Positions 1 to 6,889 of a stretch of DNA of 12,070 bases are shown in pieces. The first letter of the stretch is position 1. The number at the start of each line of letters is the position of its first letter. The notes beneath the pieces are model-generated. The model was not told where the DNA came from, searched no databases, and saw nothing but the letters and a program-made list of their open reading frames with translations. The DNA is from Chloroflexota bacterium (GTDB taxonomy: Bacteria > Chloroflexota > Anaerolineae > Anaerolineales > UBA11858): positions 455 through 12,524 of the forward strand of contig DOTA01000083.1 of assembly GCA_003513015.1 (NCBI GenBank). The letters are read 5' to 3'. The translations under genes were made by a program, and so were the position numbers.

Positions 1-1187
1 CCGCCACAGATCCCAACCAGGAACGCACTTTCATTCTTCCCGTTGATATTTTAGGCCAGGAAGCCAACACCGAAATCATAGGGGCTATACCCGATCGTAT
101 GGAGTTGACCCTATTTGCGCCGGGCAGCAACCTTGATAGCCTAGGAAAAGATAACAGCACCATGAATGCCTGGGTTGACCTCTCTGGTTTGGGAGAAGGC
201 AGTTTTACCGTTCCCGTGCAATATCAAATTCCGGGGGATATCCGCCCGGTTCGATTTGTCTCGCAAAGCCCCGAAGCATTCGAAATCCAAATTGAAGCGT
301 TGATCTCCGCGACGGTTCCGATTCTCACGGAGGTGCGCGGCGATCCCTCCTTGGGGTATCAGGCTGAAACTCCAAAATGGAGTGACACTCAAACTCAGAT
401 ATCCGGGCGCTCATCTTTGGTCAATCAGGTGACCTACACAGAAGCCATTCTGGATATTTCAGGAGCAACTGAAACCATCGAACAAACTTTCAACCTGATT
501 CCGCGCGATGCCAGCGGCAAAGCCATTTTAGGGCTGGATCTTAATCCGGATCGAATAACCGTTGAGCAGCCCATCACCCTAATGGGCGGATACAGAAATA
601 TGGTGGTTAAAGTGATGACAACCGGGCAAGTTGCCGAGGGTTACCGCCAAACCAATATCACGGTCACACCCGCAAATGTCATGCTATTTTCAGCCGATCC
701 GGGCTTACTGGATCAGTTACCCGGATATGTGGAAACAGAAATTCTTGATCTCACCGGTGCCACGGATGATATCGAAACCGTTTTAGCGCTCAATCTACCG
801 GAAAGTGTTTCAGTCATTGGCGACAACCGCGTGCTGGTTTTGGTGGGCGTGGCGGCCATTGAAGGCAGTGTCACGCTCTCTTTGCAAGTTGAAATCATCG
901 GGCTTCTACCAGGGTTAACGGCCCAGGTAGCACCGGAATCAGTTGATGTAATTGTGGCTGGGCCAATCCCTGATCTTGAGAACATTTCGCCGGTGGATGT
1001 GCGCGTAGTAGTAGATTTGACGGGTTTAGCCAGTGGCACCTACCAAATCCAGCCCACGGTTGATATTTTGCCAAATCGTCTCTACCTGCAATCCGTCAGC
1101 CCTGAATCTGTGGAAATCACCATTCAGGAACCGCTGACCCCCACAATCACCCCCACCTCAGACCCGCTTCAAACGCCAACACCCTGA
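1..1187 (+). CDS. cdaR: CdaR-like YbbR-domain protein (5' truncated)
   Basis: The reading frame is open from the left edge (first full codon at base 3) to a TGA at 1185-1187, so the start and any N-terminal membrane helix lie outside the window. What is visible is a chain of about four YbbR-type repeats, roughly ending near bases 296, 590, 850 and 1130. Each repeat carries a 'VDL/LDLSG' strand, an alternating beta pattern and a closing strand such as SPEAFEIQIE or SPESVEITIQ. YbbR repeats are typical of CdaR, the membrane-anchored extracellular regulator of the diadenylate cyclase CdaA, which makes cyclic di-AMP. CdaA would be expected just upstream but cannot be seen. The last ~18 residues form a Thr/Pro tail (TPTITPTSDPLQTPTP), a surface-linker style shared with two other proteins in the window. 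Der follows after 54 bases on the same strand, probably in one transcript. The family call is good; the regulatory role is inferred. Confidence 0.8.
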   Translation, partial: ATDPNQERTFILPVDILGQEANTEIIGAIPDRMELTLFAPGSNLDSLGKDNSTMNAWVDLSGLGEGSFTVPVQYQIPGDIRPVRFVSQSPEAFEIQIEALISATVPILTEVRGDPSLGYQAETPKWSDTQTQISGRSSLVNQVTYTEAILDISGATETIEQTFNLIPRDASGKAILGLDLNPDRITVEQPITLMGGYRNMVVKVMTTGQVAEGYRQTNITVTPANVMLFSADPGLLDQLPGYVETEILDLTGATDDIETVLALNLPESVSVIGDNRVLVLVGVAAIEGSVTLSLQVEIIGLLPGLTAQVAPESVDVIVAGPIPDLENISPVDVRVVVDLTGLASGTYQIQPTVDILPNRLYLQSVSPESVEITIQEPLTPTITPTSDPLQTPTP

Positions 1188-1241
1188 GATGTACAAACCT
1201 GAACGGGTAAGTTAGTTTTAGCCAAAGGGATCAAAATCCAT

Positions 1242-2621
1242 ATGAGAAAACCTGTCGTTGCGCTGGTTGGACGCCCCAATGTGGGCAAAAGCACCTTGTT
1301 CAACCGCCTGGCAAATGAACGCCTGGCGGTGGTTGATGATGTTCCTGGCACTACCCGTGACCGTTTAATGGCCGAAGCCGATTGGGCCGGGATCAACTTC
1401 AGCATCATCGATACGGGCGGCATTGACCCCACCCAAACCGGCCCCGGAAAAGCCCAGGAGCCGCTTTCGATTGGTTCCGCTGATTTTATTGCGGATATTC
1501 GCTTTCAGGCCGAGATCGCCATTCAAGAATCGGATGCCGTGATTTTTATTACAGATGTCGAAAGCGGCGTAACCCCCGCCGACCAGGAAGTCGCCCAAAT
1601 TTTGCGGCGGCACCAACAGGATGTCAACGGGCAGCTCTGGCCTCCGGTGCTGTTAGCAGTCAATAAATGCGAAAGCCCAGCCCGGCAGAACGATGTTTAT
1701 CAATTTTATGAACTGGGGATGGATGAACCTTACCCGATTTCAGCTTTGCATGGCACCGGAACCGGTGATTTGCTGGATGCCTTGGTTGATACCTTTAAAG
1801 ATTGGATCGGCGAGCAAGAAGAGGATGATTCCGTTAAAATTGCCATTGTGGGCAAGCCTAATGTGGGCAAATCGACCCTTTTGAACCGCCTGGCGGGCGA
1901 ACAGCGTGCCATTGTCAGCCCGATTGCCGGTACCACGCGCGATGCCATTGATACCCAAATCACCTATCACAATGAACCCATCACTCTGATCGACACTGCC
2001 GGAATCCGCAAACGCGGCAAAGTCGAACCGGGCGTGGAGAAGTTCAGCGTGCTGCGTTCTATGCAAGCCATCGAACGTGCGGATGTGGCCTTGCTGCTGA
2101 TCGATGCCGAAGCGGGCGTCACCGCTCAAGATACACACATCGCCGGTTATATTTTGGAGGCCTGGAAAAGCTGTGTAGTGGTCGTCAATAAGTGGGATGC
2201 CATCGAAAAAAGTAATTCCACCATGAGCGATTACACCCAACATGTGCGCCGGGAACTCAATTTTATGGATTACGTCCCGGTGATCTTTGTTTCAGCCCAA
2301 ACAGGGCAGCGCATCCATCAGGTTTTAGAAACCGCTTTGCAGGTTCAGGATGAACGCGTCACCCGGCTTTCAACCTCTCATGTGAATCGCATCATTCGAG
2401 AGGCGCTGGATAATCATCCGCCGCCTTCCAAAGCCGGGCATCACCTGAAAATCTATTACGGTGCTCAAGTGCGCAGCGAACCTCCCACGTTTATTCTGCA
2501 TGTGAATGAACCCAAACTGGCGCATTTTACCTATCTCCGCTATTTGGAAAATCAAATTCGGGAGGCTCACCCCTTTTTGGGCACGCCCATCCGGATTATT
2601 CTGCGGCCCCGTAGCGAATAA
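1242..2621 (+). CDS. der: Ribosome biogenesis GTPase Der (EngA)
   Basis: Der is a tandem-GTPase protein needed for 50S subunit maturation in the cytoplasm. The 459 residues match the usual family length. GTPase domain 1 shows GRPNVGKS (10-17), a PGTTRD switch (35-40), DTGG (57-60) and NKCE (141-144). Domain 2 shows GKPNVGKS (204-211), AGTTRD (229-234), DTAGIRKRGK (251-260) and NKWD (316-319). The C-terminal ~90 residues form the KH-like RNA-binding domain and end in the basic IRIILRPRSE. A short insertion follows DTGG (about residues 63-79, TQTGPGKAQEPLSIGS), between the first G3 motif and the following helix. The ATG at 1242 is preceded by an AAAGGGA Shine-Dalgarno at 1224-1230, slightly far at 11 bases. 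It probably shares a transcript with the cdaR-like gene, and a hairpin terminator follows 15 bases after the stop. Confidence 0.97.
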   Translation: MRKPVVALVGRPNVGKSTLFNRLANERLAVVDDVPGTTRDRLMAEADWAGINFSIIDTGGIDPTQTGPGKAQEPLSIGSADFIADIRFQAEIAIQESDAVIFITDVESGVTPADQEVAQILRRHQQDVNGQLWPPVLLAVNKCESPARQNDVYQFYELGMDEPYPISALHGTGTGDLLDALVDTFKDWIGEQEEDDSVKIAIVGKPNVGKSTLLNRLAGEQRAIVSPIAGTTRDAIDTQITYHNEPITLIDTAGIRKRGKVEPGVEKFSVLRSMQAIERADVALLLIDAEAGVTAQDTHIAGYILEAWKSCVVVVNKWDAIEKSNSTMSDYTQHVRRELNFMDYVPVIFVSAQTGQRIHQVLETALQVQDERVTRLSTSHVNRIIREALDNHPPPSKAGHHLKIYYGAQVRSEPPTFILHVNEPKLAHFTYLRYLENQIREAHPFLGTPIRIILRPRSE

Positions 2622-2636
2622 GATTTTAGATGCTTC

Positions 2637-2673
2637 AGACCTCCGAGGTTTAGCAAACCTCGGAGGTCTTTTT
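2637..2673 (+). terminator. Rho-independent terminator after der (nested palindrome)
   Basis: Perfect 15-bp inverted repeat, AGACCTCCGAGGTTT (2637-2651) and AAACCTCGGAGGTCT (2655-2669), with a 3-base loop AGC and a T-run at 2669-2673. Each arm is itself almost palindromic (ACCTC-C-GAGGT and ACCTC-G-GAGGT), so the DNA holds a palindrome of palindromes. It ends the cdaR-der transcript. Confidence 0.9.
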
Positions 2674-2813
2674 GCTCGCATCGCTTCACTCACCTTGAGA
2701 CATAGGTTCCATCCATCTCGCCGGAGACTTAATCCAGGTGGCGGAGAGTTTGATCCCAGTAGAATTTCCAGGCCGCCGGTTATTAATCTTATGTTAGGCT
2801 TATTTCACGCCTC

Positions 2814-2842
2814 TTGCCCATCCCCTCAAGCGGTCTTATAAT
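2814..2842 (+). promoter_or_regulatory. Sigma70-type promoter for lepB-deoC-ygiT operon
   Basis: A -35 box TTGCCC (2814-2819), a 17-base spacer and a perfect -10 box TATAAT (2837-2842). The transcription start would fall near 2849, giving a leader of about 17 bases that holds the GGAG Shine-Dalgarno (2857-2860) five bases before the lepB ATG. It is the best-formed promoter in the window. The remaining ~140 bases between the der terminator and this promoter show no gene. Confidence 0.75.
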
Positions 2843-2865
2843 GCCTCCACTAGACTGGAGCAATT

Positions 2866-3513
2866 ATGGAACAAAATTTAGACAATTTTCACACGGAGGC
2901 TGCGCCCCTCCCATCCGAAATCGGTGATGAGGTTTCACTCGAGGAAACTTCATCCAAAGGATCGGGGTTTTGGCAGTTCTTCCGTGATGTTTTAGAGACA
3001 CTGATTTTATCGGTGGTCTTGTTTGTGGCCATCAATGCGGTTTCAGCCCGCATCCGCGTAGATGGTTCAAGCATGGTTCCCACCCTGAATAACGGCGAAT
3101 TTGTCATGGTTAATCGCCTGGCCTATAAATTTGGTGCGCCCAAGCATGGTGATGTGGTGGTCTTCGATTATCCCCGTGACCCGCAGCAAGAATACATCAA
3201 ACGTATCATTGGCCTGCCCGGTGATTTTATTTCGATCAAGAATGGCTATGTTTATGTCAATGGCCTCCAATTGATCGAGCCCTATATCGCCGCCGCCCCG
3301 CGCAGCCAGGGTGAATGGACAGTCCCCGAAGATCATATCTTCGTTTTGGGGGATAACCGCAACAACTCGCAGGATTCGCGCAGCTTTGGTTTTGTGGCCT
3401 TCGATCAGGTGATCGGCAAGGCCCTTTTCATCTATTGGCCCCCCACCAATTGGGGTTCCGTGGTCAGCCCCGAAATCGAGGCGGCCATCTCCAATGCAAC
3501 CTCCTACCCCTAA
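2866..3513 (+). CDS. lepB: Signal peptidase I
   Basis: Type I signal peptidase, the membrane serine protease that removes signal peptides from Sec and Tat exported proteins on the outer face of the cytoplasmic membrane. 215 residues, a normal bacterial size. It has an acidic cytoplasmic N-terminus (1-40), one membrane helix (about 42-60), box B SSMVPT with the nucleophile Ser69, box [10 protein letters not shown] (95-103), box [12 protein letters not shown] with the general base Lys112, and box [12 protein letters not shown] (162-172). All catalytic elements are intact. A strong promoter and a GGAG site (2857-2860) precede the ATG. It leads an operon with deoC, whose candidate start codons lie at 3494 (inside lepB) or 3518. 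Several minus-strand genes in this window encode exported proteins that could be its substrates, though no functional link is implied. Confidence 0.96.
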   Translation: MEQNLDNFHTEAAPLPSEIGDEVSLEETSSKGSGFWQFFRDVLETLILSVVLFVAINAVSARIRVDGSSMVPTLNNGEFVMVNRLAYKFGAPKHGDVVVFDYPRDPQQEYIKRIIGLPGDFISIKNGYVYVNGLQLIEPYIAAAPRSQGEWTVPEDHIFVLGDNRNNSQDSRSFGFVAFDQVIGKALFIYWPPTNWGSVVSPEIEAAISNATSYP

Positions 3514-4264
3514 AAAAATGACCACAATACCTGAACTCATCCAACGGGCGAAAGCCTACGAACTTCAACTCCCCCCGGCCCCCAAGCCGTTGAGCGCTCC
3601 CCAGGGAGCCGAGATCGCACGCTGGATCGATCATACTATCCTGAAACCCGAAGCAACCGTTCATCAGGTCAAGCAAATTTGCCAGGAAGCTCTGGAATAT
3701 AATTTTGCCTCGGTTTGTGTCAACCCTACCTTTGTGCCGTTCGTGGCGGGTATGCTGCGCGATTCAAAAGTGGATACCTGCACGGTGATCGGTTTCCCGC
3801 TGGGTGCTACCCTGCCTACCGTCAAAATGGCCGAAACGCTGACGGTGATCTCCATGGGCGCTACCGAAATCGACATGGTTATCAACATTGGGGCGCTCAA
3901 AGCCCAGGCTTACGGGCAGGTGCTCAATGACATTGAAATTGTGGTCGAAACCGCTCACAATCAGAGTGCCATCGTCAAAGTGATTATCGAAACCGCCCTA
4001 CTCAACCAATTCGAGAAAATCATGGCTTGCCTGCTCTGCCAAGAAGCCCGGGCCGATTTTGTCAAAACTTCCACCGGTTTCAGCACTGCCGGGGCTACGA
4101 CCCCCGATGTTGCATTGATGAGACGCATCGTTGGTGCTAGAATGGGGGTGAAAGCCGCTGGCGGCATCCGCAACCTGAGCGATGCCCAGGCCATGATCGC
4201 AGCGGGAGCCTCTCGCCTCGGCGCTAGTGCCGGAGTAGCCATCCTACAGGAATCTCTAGGATGA
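3494..4264 (+). CDS. deoC: Deoxyribose-phosphate aldolase
   Basis: Class I aldolase that splits 2-deoxy-D-ribose 5-phosphate into acetaldehyde and glyceraldehyde 3-phosphate in deoxynucleoside breakdown (cytoplasm). From the 3494 start it has 256 residues. A TIM-barrel DeoC fold is seen from WIDHTILKP (44-52) onward: VCVNPTFV (74-81), TVIGFPLGA (97-105), [12 protein letters not shown] (125-136) with Asp127, [10 protein letters not shown], then [14 protein letters not shown] with the Schiff-base lysine Lys191, and [10 protein letters not shown] with Lys220. The first ~40 residues are an N-terminal extension before the core. Two starts are possible: ATG 3494, overlapping lepB by 20 bases and preceded by GAGG at 3479-3482, or ATG 3518, five bases after the lepB stop but without a Shine-Dalgarno site. 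I chose 3494 weakly. The protein is otherwise intact. Confidence 0.95.
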   Translation: MQPPTPKKMTTIPELIQRAKAYELQLPPAPKPLSAPQGAEIARWIDHTILKPEATVHQVKQICQEALEYNFASVCVNPTFVPFVAGMLRDSKVDTCTVIGFPLGATLPTVKMAETLTVISMGATEIDMVINIGALKAQAYGQVLNDIEIVVETAHNQSAIVKVIIETALLNQFEKIMACLLCQEARADFVKTSTGFSTAGATTPDVALMRRIVGARMGVKAAGGIRNLSDAQAMIAAGASRLGASAGVAILQESLG

Positions 4265-4274
4265 GGAACCAACG

Positions 4275-4562
4275 ATGAGCGATGAAGTAAACGACAATGA
4301 AGCTCGCTATCCCTGCCCTGAGTGCCACGCCGGGCATGTCAGCATTCAGCATATCGTATATTACACCTGGATGAGCGGCGAATTGATCACCGTACCCGAT
4401 TTTCCCGCCTGGGTGTGTGATATGTGTGGAATGCGCGAATACGATCAGCGTGCTGTCTCCTGGTTGAGCATCATCCTGAACCCCGATGCTGGCCGCAAAC
4501 CTCGACCCCGGCAGGTGCCCCCGGCTCCCCCCAAAAGGCCGCCATTGCAGCCGGAAATCTGA
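4275..4562 (+). CDS. YgiT-type zinc-finger protein
   Basis: A 95-residue protein with two CxxC knuckles, CPEC (14-17) and CDMC (48-51), spaced as in the YgiT/MqsA N-terminal zinc-binding domain, where they would bind one zinc ion. In MqsA this domain contacts the MqsR toxin and is followed by a DNA-binding helix-turn-helix. Here that domain is absent, and the C-terminal ~25 residues are a Pro/Arg/Lys-rich tail (KPRPRQVPPAPPKRPP). No MqsR-like toxin is encoded nearby. The start is set by GAGGA (4263-4267), which overlaps the deoC stop and lies seven bases before the ATG, so it is the third gene of the lepB-deoC operon and probably translationally coupled. Stand-alone YgiT-type fingers are common and mostly uncharacterised, so I do not assign antitoxin activity. 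Confidence 0.85.
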   Translation: MSDEVNDNEARYPCPECHAGHVSIQHIVYYTWMSGELITVPDFPAWVCDMCGMREYDQRAVSWLSIILNPDAGRKPRPRQVPPAPPKRPPLQPEI

Positions 4563-4578
4563 CCCAAGAATTCGTTAT

Positions 4579-4612
4579 ACTTCCGAAGTCTGCACGACTT
4601 CGGAAGTTTTTT
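4579..4612 (+). terminator. Rho-independent terminator after ygiT-type gene (nested palindrome)
   Basis: Perfect 12-bp stem ACTTCCGAAGTC (4579-4590) and GACTTCGGAAGT (4596-4607), a 5-base loop TGCAC and six T (4607-4612). Each arm is again a near palindrome (ACTTC-C-GAAGT, ACTTC-G-GAAGT), the same design as the hairpin after der. It ends the lepB-deoC-ygiT transcript and sits six bases before the NUDIX start codon. Confidence 0.88.
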
Positions 4613-4618
4613 AATCCT

Positions 4619-5086
4619 ATGAAACTTGCTACTTTATGTTATCTGCGCCAAAATGGGCATACCCTCATGGTGCACCGCATCAAAAAAGAGAATGATATGC
4701 ACGCCGGGAAATGGAACGGCTTGGGCGGAAAACTGGAACCCGGCGAAACCCCTGAAGAATGCGCCGCGCGGGAAATTTGGGAGGAATCCGGTTTAGAAGT
4801 AAATAATCTCACCCTGAGGGGCATCATCACCTTTCCGGGATTCGCCAACGATGAAGATTGGTACACCTTTCTATTTGTGAGTGACAATTTCACGGGTGAA
4901 TTGATCGATTCCCCCGAAGGCCATCTGCAATGGATCCCCGACCATGAACTGCTCGATTTGAATCTGTGGCCCGGTGATCGTATCTTCATTCCCTGGCTGG
5001 ACCAGCCGGGATTCTTCTCAGGTAAATTTGTGTATAAAGATGGCAAATTGGTCGAGCATGGGGTTGTGTTTTACGAAAACAGGTAA
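4619..5086 (+). CDS. NUDIX hydrolase, MTH1/8-oxo-dGTPase-like
   Basis: A 155-residue NUDIX pyrophosphohydrolase with a complete Nudix box: Gly37, Glu43, then REIWEESGL (51-59), matching G-x5-E-x7-REuxEExGu, which binds the catalytic Mg/Mn ions. The flanks WNGLGGKL (32-39) and LWPGDRIFIPW with GKFVYKDG further on resemble the overall layout of human MTH1 (NUDT1), which sanitises oxidised purine nucleoside triphosphates. 8-oxo-dGTP hydrolysis is therefore the likeliest role, but other nucleotide substrates are possible. The frame stays open upstream to an ATG at 4424, but that start would run through the zinc-finger gene and the terminator in another frame. The ATG at 4619 gives a normal family length. 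It has no Shine-Dalgarno and sits just after a terminator, so it may be leaderless or expressed by read-through. Confidence 0.9.
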   Translation: MKLATLCYLRQNGHTLMVHRIKKENDMHAGKWNGLGGKLEPGETPEECAAREIWEESGLEVNNLTLRGIITFPGFANDEDWYTFLFVSDNFTGELIDSPEGHLQWIPDHELLDLNLWPGDRIFIPWLDQPGFFSGKFVYKDGKLVEHGVVFYENR

Positions 5087-5087
5087 C

Positions 5088-5127
5088 GGGTGATGGGGTA
5101 ATAGGGTAACTGGTTTGCCCATCACCC
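5088..5127. repeat. 10-bp inverted repeat with GGGTAA-rich loop
   Basis: GGGTGATGGG (5088-5097) and CCCATCACCC (5118-5127) are perfect inverted arms around a 20-base loop that itself contains GGGTAA and GGTAAT-like units. It begins two bases after the NUDIX stop. There is no T-run on either side, so it is not a standard terminator. It could be a small REP-like element or a 3' stabilising hairpin. Confidence 0.6.
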
Positions 5128-5169
5128 AAAATCTTGCTAACCCGCTGCATCCGGAAAACGGAGCTGCGA

Positions 5170-5235
5170 AAAAACCTCCCGAAGGCGGTTTGAGGCCTGA
5201 GTTTCTGGCACACAACCAACCTTCGGGAGGTTTTT
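5170..5235. terminator. Bidirectional terminator between convergent genes
   Basis: Perfect 16-bp inverted repeat AAAAACCTCCCGAAGG (5170-5185) and CCTTCGGGAGGTTTTT (5220-5235), enclosing 34 bases in which GGTT (5187-5190) can also pair with AACC (5214-5217). The A-run on the left and T-run on the right make it usable from both strands. It serves the plus-strand NUDIX gene and the minus-strand DUF1269 gene that converge here. Confidence 0.8.
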
Positions 5236-5256
5236 AACGAAAACAAAAAATACCCT

Positions 5257-5301
5257 CGTAAGAGAAGCCGCGCACCGGCGAATCGCGCTGCATCTCTTAC
5301 G
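5257..5301 (-). terminator. Possible minus-strand hairpin terminator after DUF1269 gene
   Basis: CGTAAGAGA (5257-5265) and TCTCTTACG (5293-5301) form a perfect 9-bp stem with a GC-rich interior. Read on the minus strand it lies 33 bases after the DUF1269 stop and is followed by AGGGTA and then six T, so it may be the first terminator of that gene. The T-run is offset by six bases, which lowers confidence. Confidence 0.45.
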
Positions 5302-5334
5302 GAACGGAGCAAAAATGCCACCGAATGAGGCTCG

Positions 5335-5829
5335 CTAGTTGTATTTTTCTTCCGCGAGAAGTTTCTTGATTTTGGCTTCTACTTCGGGGTCCAGGGTAGT
5401 AGTTAACACACGCGCCTGTAAAGGCTTGAGAGTCTTTTCTACGGCTTCCATATCCGCGTTTTGGGTCATCAAGAAAATCGCAGAGCTGTTTGGGCCTAAA
5501 CCAGCAGCAATTTGTTCGATGAAATCATCTTTGATGCCCACATCTTTCATCGATCCGCTGATTGCTCCCACAGCCGCGCCGCCGACCGCGCCCAAGATGG
5601 GGCCACCCAACAACAAACCGGCCAAAAAGCCGACGCCCGCGCCGCGCTTGGTAAATTTTCCTTTGGCAGATTGAGTTTGCTTTATATCAACATTTTTCCC
5701 AATGCCGCGGGAGGCCACTACGGCATCGAGCACTTCAATTTTGCCCTGCTCTTCAAGTTTTAGAACATTACCGAGCATACCTTCAGCGGTTTCTTCCCCT
5801 TCAAATGCGAACGCAACAATATTACTCAT
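5335..5829 (-). CDS. DUF1269-family glycine-zipper protein (copy 1)
   Basis: A 164-residue protein of the DUF1269 family. It has an N-terminal alpha/beta segment opening MSNIVAFAFE with DAVVASR (35-41), then a long Gly/Ala hydrophobic stretch (about 63-92, GAGVGFLAGLLLGG onward) resembling a glycine zipper that could form a membrane hairpin, then SxxDVGIKDDFI (94-104) and a C-terminal alpha/beta half ending Lys/Glu-rich. There is no signal peptide. GAGGTG (complement of 5834-5839) lies four bases before the ATG. A paralogue with the same opening and the same D-(I/V)-G-(I/V) motif is encoded at 6890-7381, with the DUF308 gene between them. The biochemical function of the family is unknown to me; a role in membrane or stress physiology is inference from the glycine zipper and neighbours. 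Confidence 0.85.
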   Translation of the reverse strand: MSNIVAFAFEGEETAEGMLGNVLKLEEQGKIEVLDAVVASRGIGKNVDIKQTQSAKGKFTKRGAGVGFLAGLLLGGPILGAVGGAAVGAISGSMKDVGIKDDFIEQIAAGLGPNSSAIFLMTQNADMEAVEKTLKPLQARVLTTTLDPEVEAKIKKLLAEEKYN

Positions 5830-6181
5830 ATTTCACCTCGTAAAAATTATTTGATTTTTTTATCACCCCGCACAAATTGTCTTCTTGCTCGGGGGTCAGG
5901 ATCGTTTGGTTGATGGAGATTTAGGGCTTGAGTGCCGCAGTTGAATCTCGCACGATGATAATCAGGGCTGATTTTCCAGGTTCCAGGGCGGTTAAGTATT
6001 TATACCACGGCTAATAAGGTTTTAAGCCAGAACCTAACGCTTTTTTCGAAATATTTGCGAAGATCAAAGAAGCCGGATCACCATGATTCGGAGATGTTTT
6101 TCTTCTGTGTAGAAAAACGAACTACCCAATGAACAACCTTTATGAGTGATTCAGTTATAGATGCAGGAATCCCTAAAAATA
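5830..6181. other. Non-coding gap, mostly featureless
   Basis: About 350 bases between the start of DUF1269 copy 1 and the terminator at 6182, AT-rich and without a convincing gene on either strand. It must hold the minus-strand promoter of the DUF1269 gene. A weak candidate is AATAAT as -10 with TTGTGC as -35, 18 bases apart, just upstream of the Shine-Dalgarno. The only clear structure is an 8-bp inverted repeat at 6096-6118 (GTTTTTCT and AGAAAAAC, 7-base loop). Nothing else is supportable. Confidence 0.5.
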
Positions 6182-6229
6182 ACGGTGTCAAACCTCAGGG
6201 TATCCAGAGTTTTGACACCGTATTTTTTT
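6182..6229. terminator. Bidirectional-looking terminator after DUF308 gene
   Basis: Perfect 11-bp stem ACGGTGTCAAA (6182-6192) and TTTGACACCGT (6211-6221) with an 18-base loop that can add three inner pairs. On the minus strand it follows the DUF308 stop by 27 bases and leads into TTATTTTTA. On the plus strand it is followed by seven T (6223-6229), although no plus-strand gene is seen upstream. Confidence 0.82.
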
Positions 6230-6248
6230 ACGGCAAAGGATCTGAAAT

Positions 6249-6761
6249 TTATTTCATCTTGAAGGCAGCGACGATCCCCAAGATACCACCGAGAACGGCA
6301 AAGATACCGAAGATCCAGGGCAATGCCAGGGCGGCAATAAAAGGTGAGCTAAGCAGCAAAACACCGAAGATGATACTCAAGGCAGCCATCACGCCCGCGC
6401 CCCAGCCTCCGCCTTTGAAAGCGCTGAACAGGCCGATACCACCGACGACGAGACCCTGAATACCCAAAATGATCACCAAGGTGGTAGGAACCAAAACGGT
6501 GCTCCACAAAGGGTGGTTGATCACCGCAAAACCGGCCAGAATCCCTAAAAGACCGGAGAATAGTTTCCAACCCCAGGCTGATTTATCAATGAAAATCGCC
6601 ACAATCTGGAAAATACCGCTAACTAGCCAGTAGATTCCCAGGAACTGCACCAGGAATAGGGTGGTCGCTGCCGGGGCTGTGAGCAAAAAGAAACCGATGA
6701 CGAGGGCAGAGATACCTTGAATAAGTACCAACCACCAGGGAACTTCATAATTTTCTTGCAT
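6249..6761 (-). CDS. DUF308/HdeD-like six-helix membrane protein
   Basis: A 170-residue, almost wholly hydrophobic protein with six predicted membrane helices (about 8-27, 32-57, 66-82, 88-113, 121-138, 143-168) arranged as three helix pairs, the DUF308 repeat pattern. The founding member, HdeD of E. coli, is an inner-membrane protein linked to acid resistance at high cell density. That role cannot be assumed here. Motifs include WWLVLIQGISALVIGFFLL in helix 1 and LGIYWLVSGIFQI in helix 2. The C-terminus ends in FKMK, with the positive charge presumably inside. AAAGGAG (complement of 6769-6775) lies seven bases before the ATG. It sits between the two DUF1269 paralogues and has its own -10 box and terminator, so it can be a single-gene transcript. 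Confidence 0.88.
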   Translation of the reverse strand: MQENYEVPWWLVLIQGISALVIGFFLLTAPAATTLFLVQFLGIYWLVSGIFQIVAIFIDKSAWGWKLFSGLLGILAGFAVINHPLWSTVLVPTTLVIILGIQGLVVGGIGLFSAFKGGGWGAGVMAALSIIFGVLLLSSPFIAALALPWIFGIFAVLGGILGIVAAFKMK

Positions 6762-6804
6762 TTTTCTTCTCCTTTATTTTCAAAACCTATGGAATTTTGC
6801 GTCT

Positions 6805-6810
6805 ATTATA
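6805..6810 (-). promoter_or_regulatory. Candidate -10 box for the DUF308 gene
   Basis: Perfect TATAAT on the minus strand (complement of ATTATA at 6805-6810), placing transcription start near 6798 and giving a leader of about 37 bases with the AAAGGAG site. No good -35 box lies 16-18 bases further upstream, so the call rests on the -10 element and position. Confidence 0.5.
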
Positions 6811-6889
6811 TCAAGTAGTTTGGGATTTTGTTATTTTTGGGCAAGAATGGGGCGATTCTTTGGATCTCCCTGTCCGCGAAAAATTTCAA

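Noticed and set aside
2506..2841. Plus-strand open frame running from der across the terminator to the lepB promoter
   Set aside because: It overlaps der out of frame, crosses a perfect terminator and a promoter, and has no recognisable domain.
4424..4618. Upstream extension of the NUDIX frame to an ATG at 4424
   Set aside because: It overlaps the zinc-finger gene in another frame and reads through the terminator hairpin. The ATG at 4619 gives the expected family length and N-terminus.
6142..6459. Plus-strand open frame over the DUF308 3' end
   Set aside because: It is the antisense shadow of the DUF308 gene and passes through the terminator hairpin; there is no ribosome binding site.
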